DNA of 6,281 bases from Thermotogae bacterium (GTDB taxonomy: Bacteria > Thermotogota > Thermotogae > UBA12178). Shown here in pieces: positions 6,240 to 6,281 of this stretch. A program made the position numbers and the translations under genes. The notes under the pieces were generated by a model that worked only from the letters and a program-made list of their open reading frames with translations, was not told the origin of the DNA and searched no databases. The stretch spans positions 1 to 6,281 of the forward strand of contig QNAP01000104.1 of NCBI GenBank assembly GCA_003641795.1, given 5' to 3'. Within the stretch, counting starts at the first letter, position 1, and the number at the start of each line of letters is the position of its first letter.

Positions 6240-6269
6240 ATTCTAAAAGCACTCTCACTTAGAAATCGA
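6240..6269 (-). promoter_or_regulatory. Weak candidate promoter of the barrel protein gene
   Basis: TAGAAT (6245-6240) matches five of six -10 positions; an 18-base spacer leads to TCGATT (6269-6264), a poor -35. A start near 6234 would place the hairpin at 6229-6202 almost at the 5' end of the message. Any gene further upstream could end at a TAA here (6261-6259), but too little sequence is present to tell whether the barrel gene instead belongs to an operon. Confidence 0.25.
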
Positions 6270-6281
6270 AACGTTTTGGAA

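Noticed and set aside
6185..6279. N-terminal extension of the barrel protein to the window edge
   Set aside because: The frame is open but would bury a GGAGGT site and the signal peptide in the middle of the protein.

Overview
The window looks like a piece of a Thermotogales chromosome (Thermotoga or Pseudothermotoga type). This is inferred from strong GGAGG-type ribosome binding sites, a sugar-binding protein exported with an ordinary signal peptide instead of a lipobox, an RND/MMPL-type exporter and a secreted carbohydrate-active protein. I cannot name the species from sequence alone.

Layout: (1) Positions 1-1243, minus strand: an ABC-transporter sugar-binding protein, open from its start to the left edge, so only its extreme C-terminus is missing. 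(2) Positions 1244-1874: a long divergent intergenic region. It is AT-rich near the sugar-binding gene and contains small palindromes, a possible decayed coding fragment, a roughly 110-bp patch bounded by inverted arms, and a good promoter for the next gene. (3) Positions 1875-3938, plus strand: a 687-residue, 12-helix RND/MMPL-superfamily exporter, whose start I move to a GTG. (4) Positions 3947-6184, minus strand: a 745-residue secreted protein with an (alpha/alpha) six-hairpin barrel and C-terminal beta-sandwich domains like those of polysaccharide-degrading enzymes. It converges on the exporter with only 8 bases between the stops. (5) Positions 6185-6281: its leader, with a ribosome binding site directly behind a 12-pair RNA hairpin.

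Working together: the sugar-binding protein and the secreted barrel protein both fit carbohydrate scavenging, but they are separate transcription units and nothing shows that they act on the same sugar. The exporter has no visible functional link to either. The sugar-binding gene is clearly richer in G+C (about 55-62% in lines counted by hand) than the other two genes (mostly about 37-57%), which suggests a different history. I see no CRISPR array, tRNA, rRNA or transposase. I found no convincing new multi-gene system. The best leads are the unexplained intergenic region, the leader hairpin and the orphan barrel protein.
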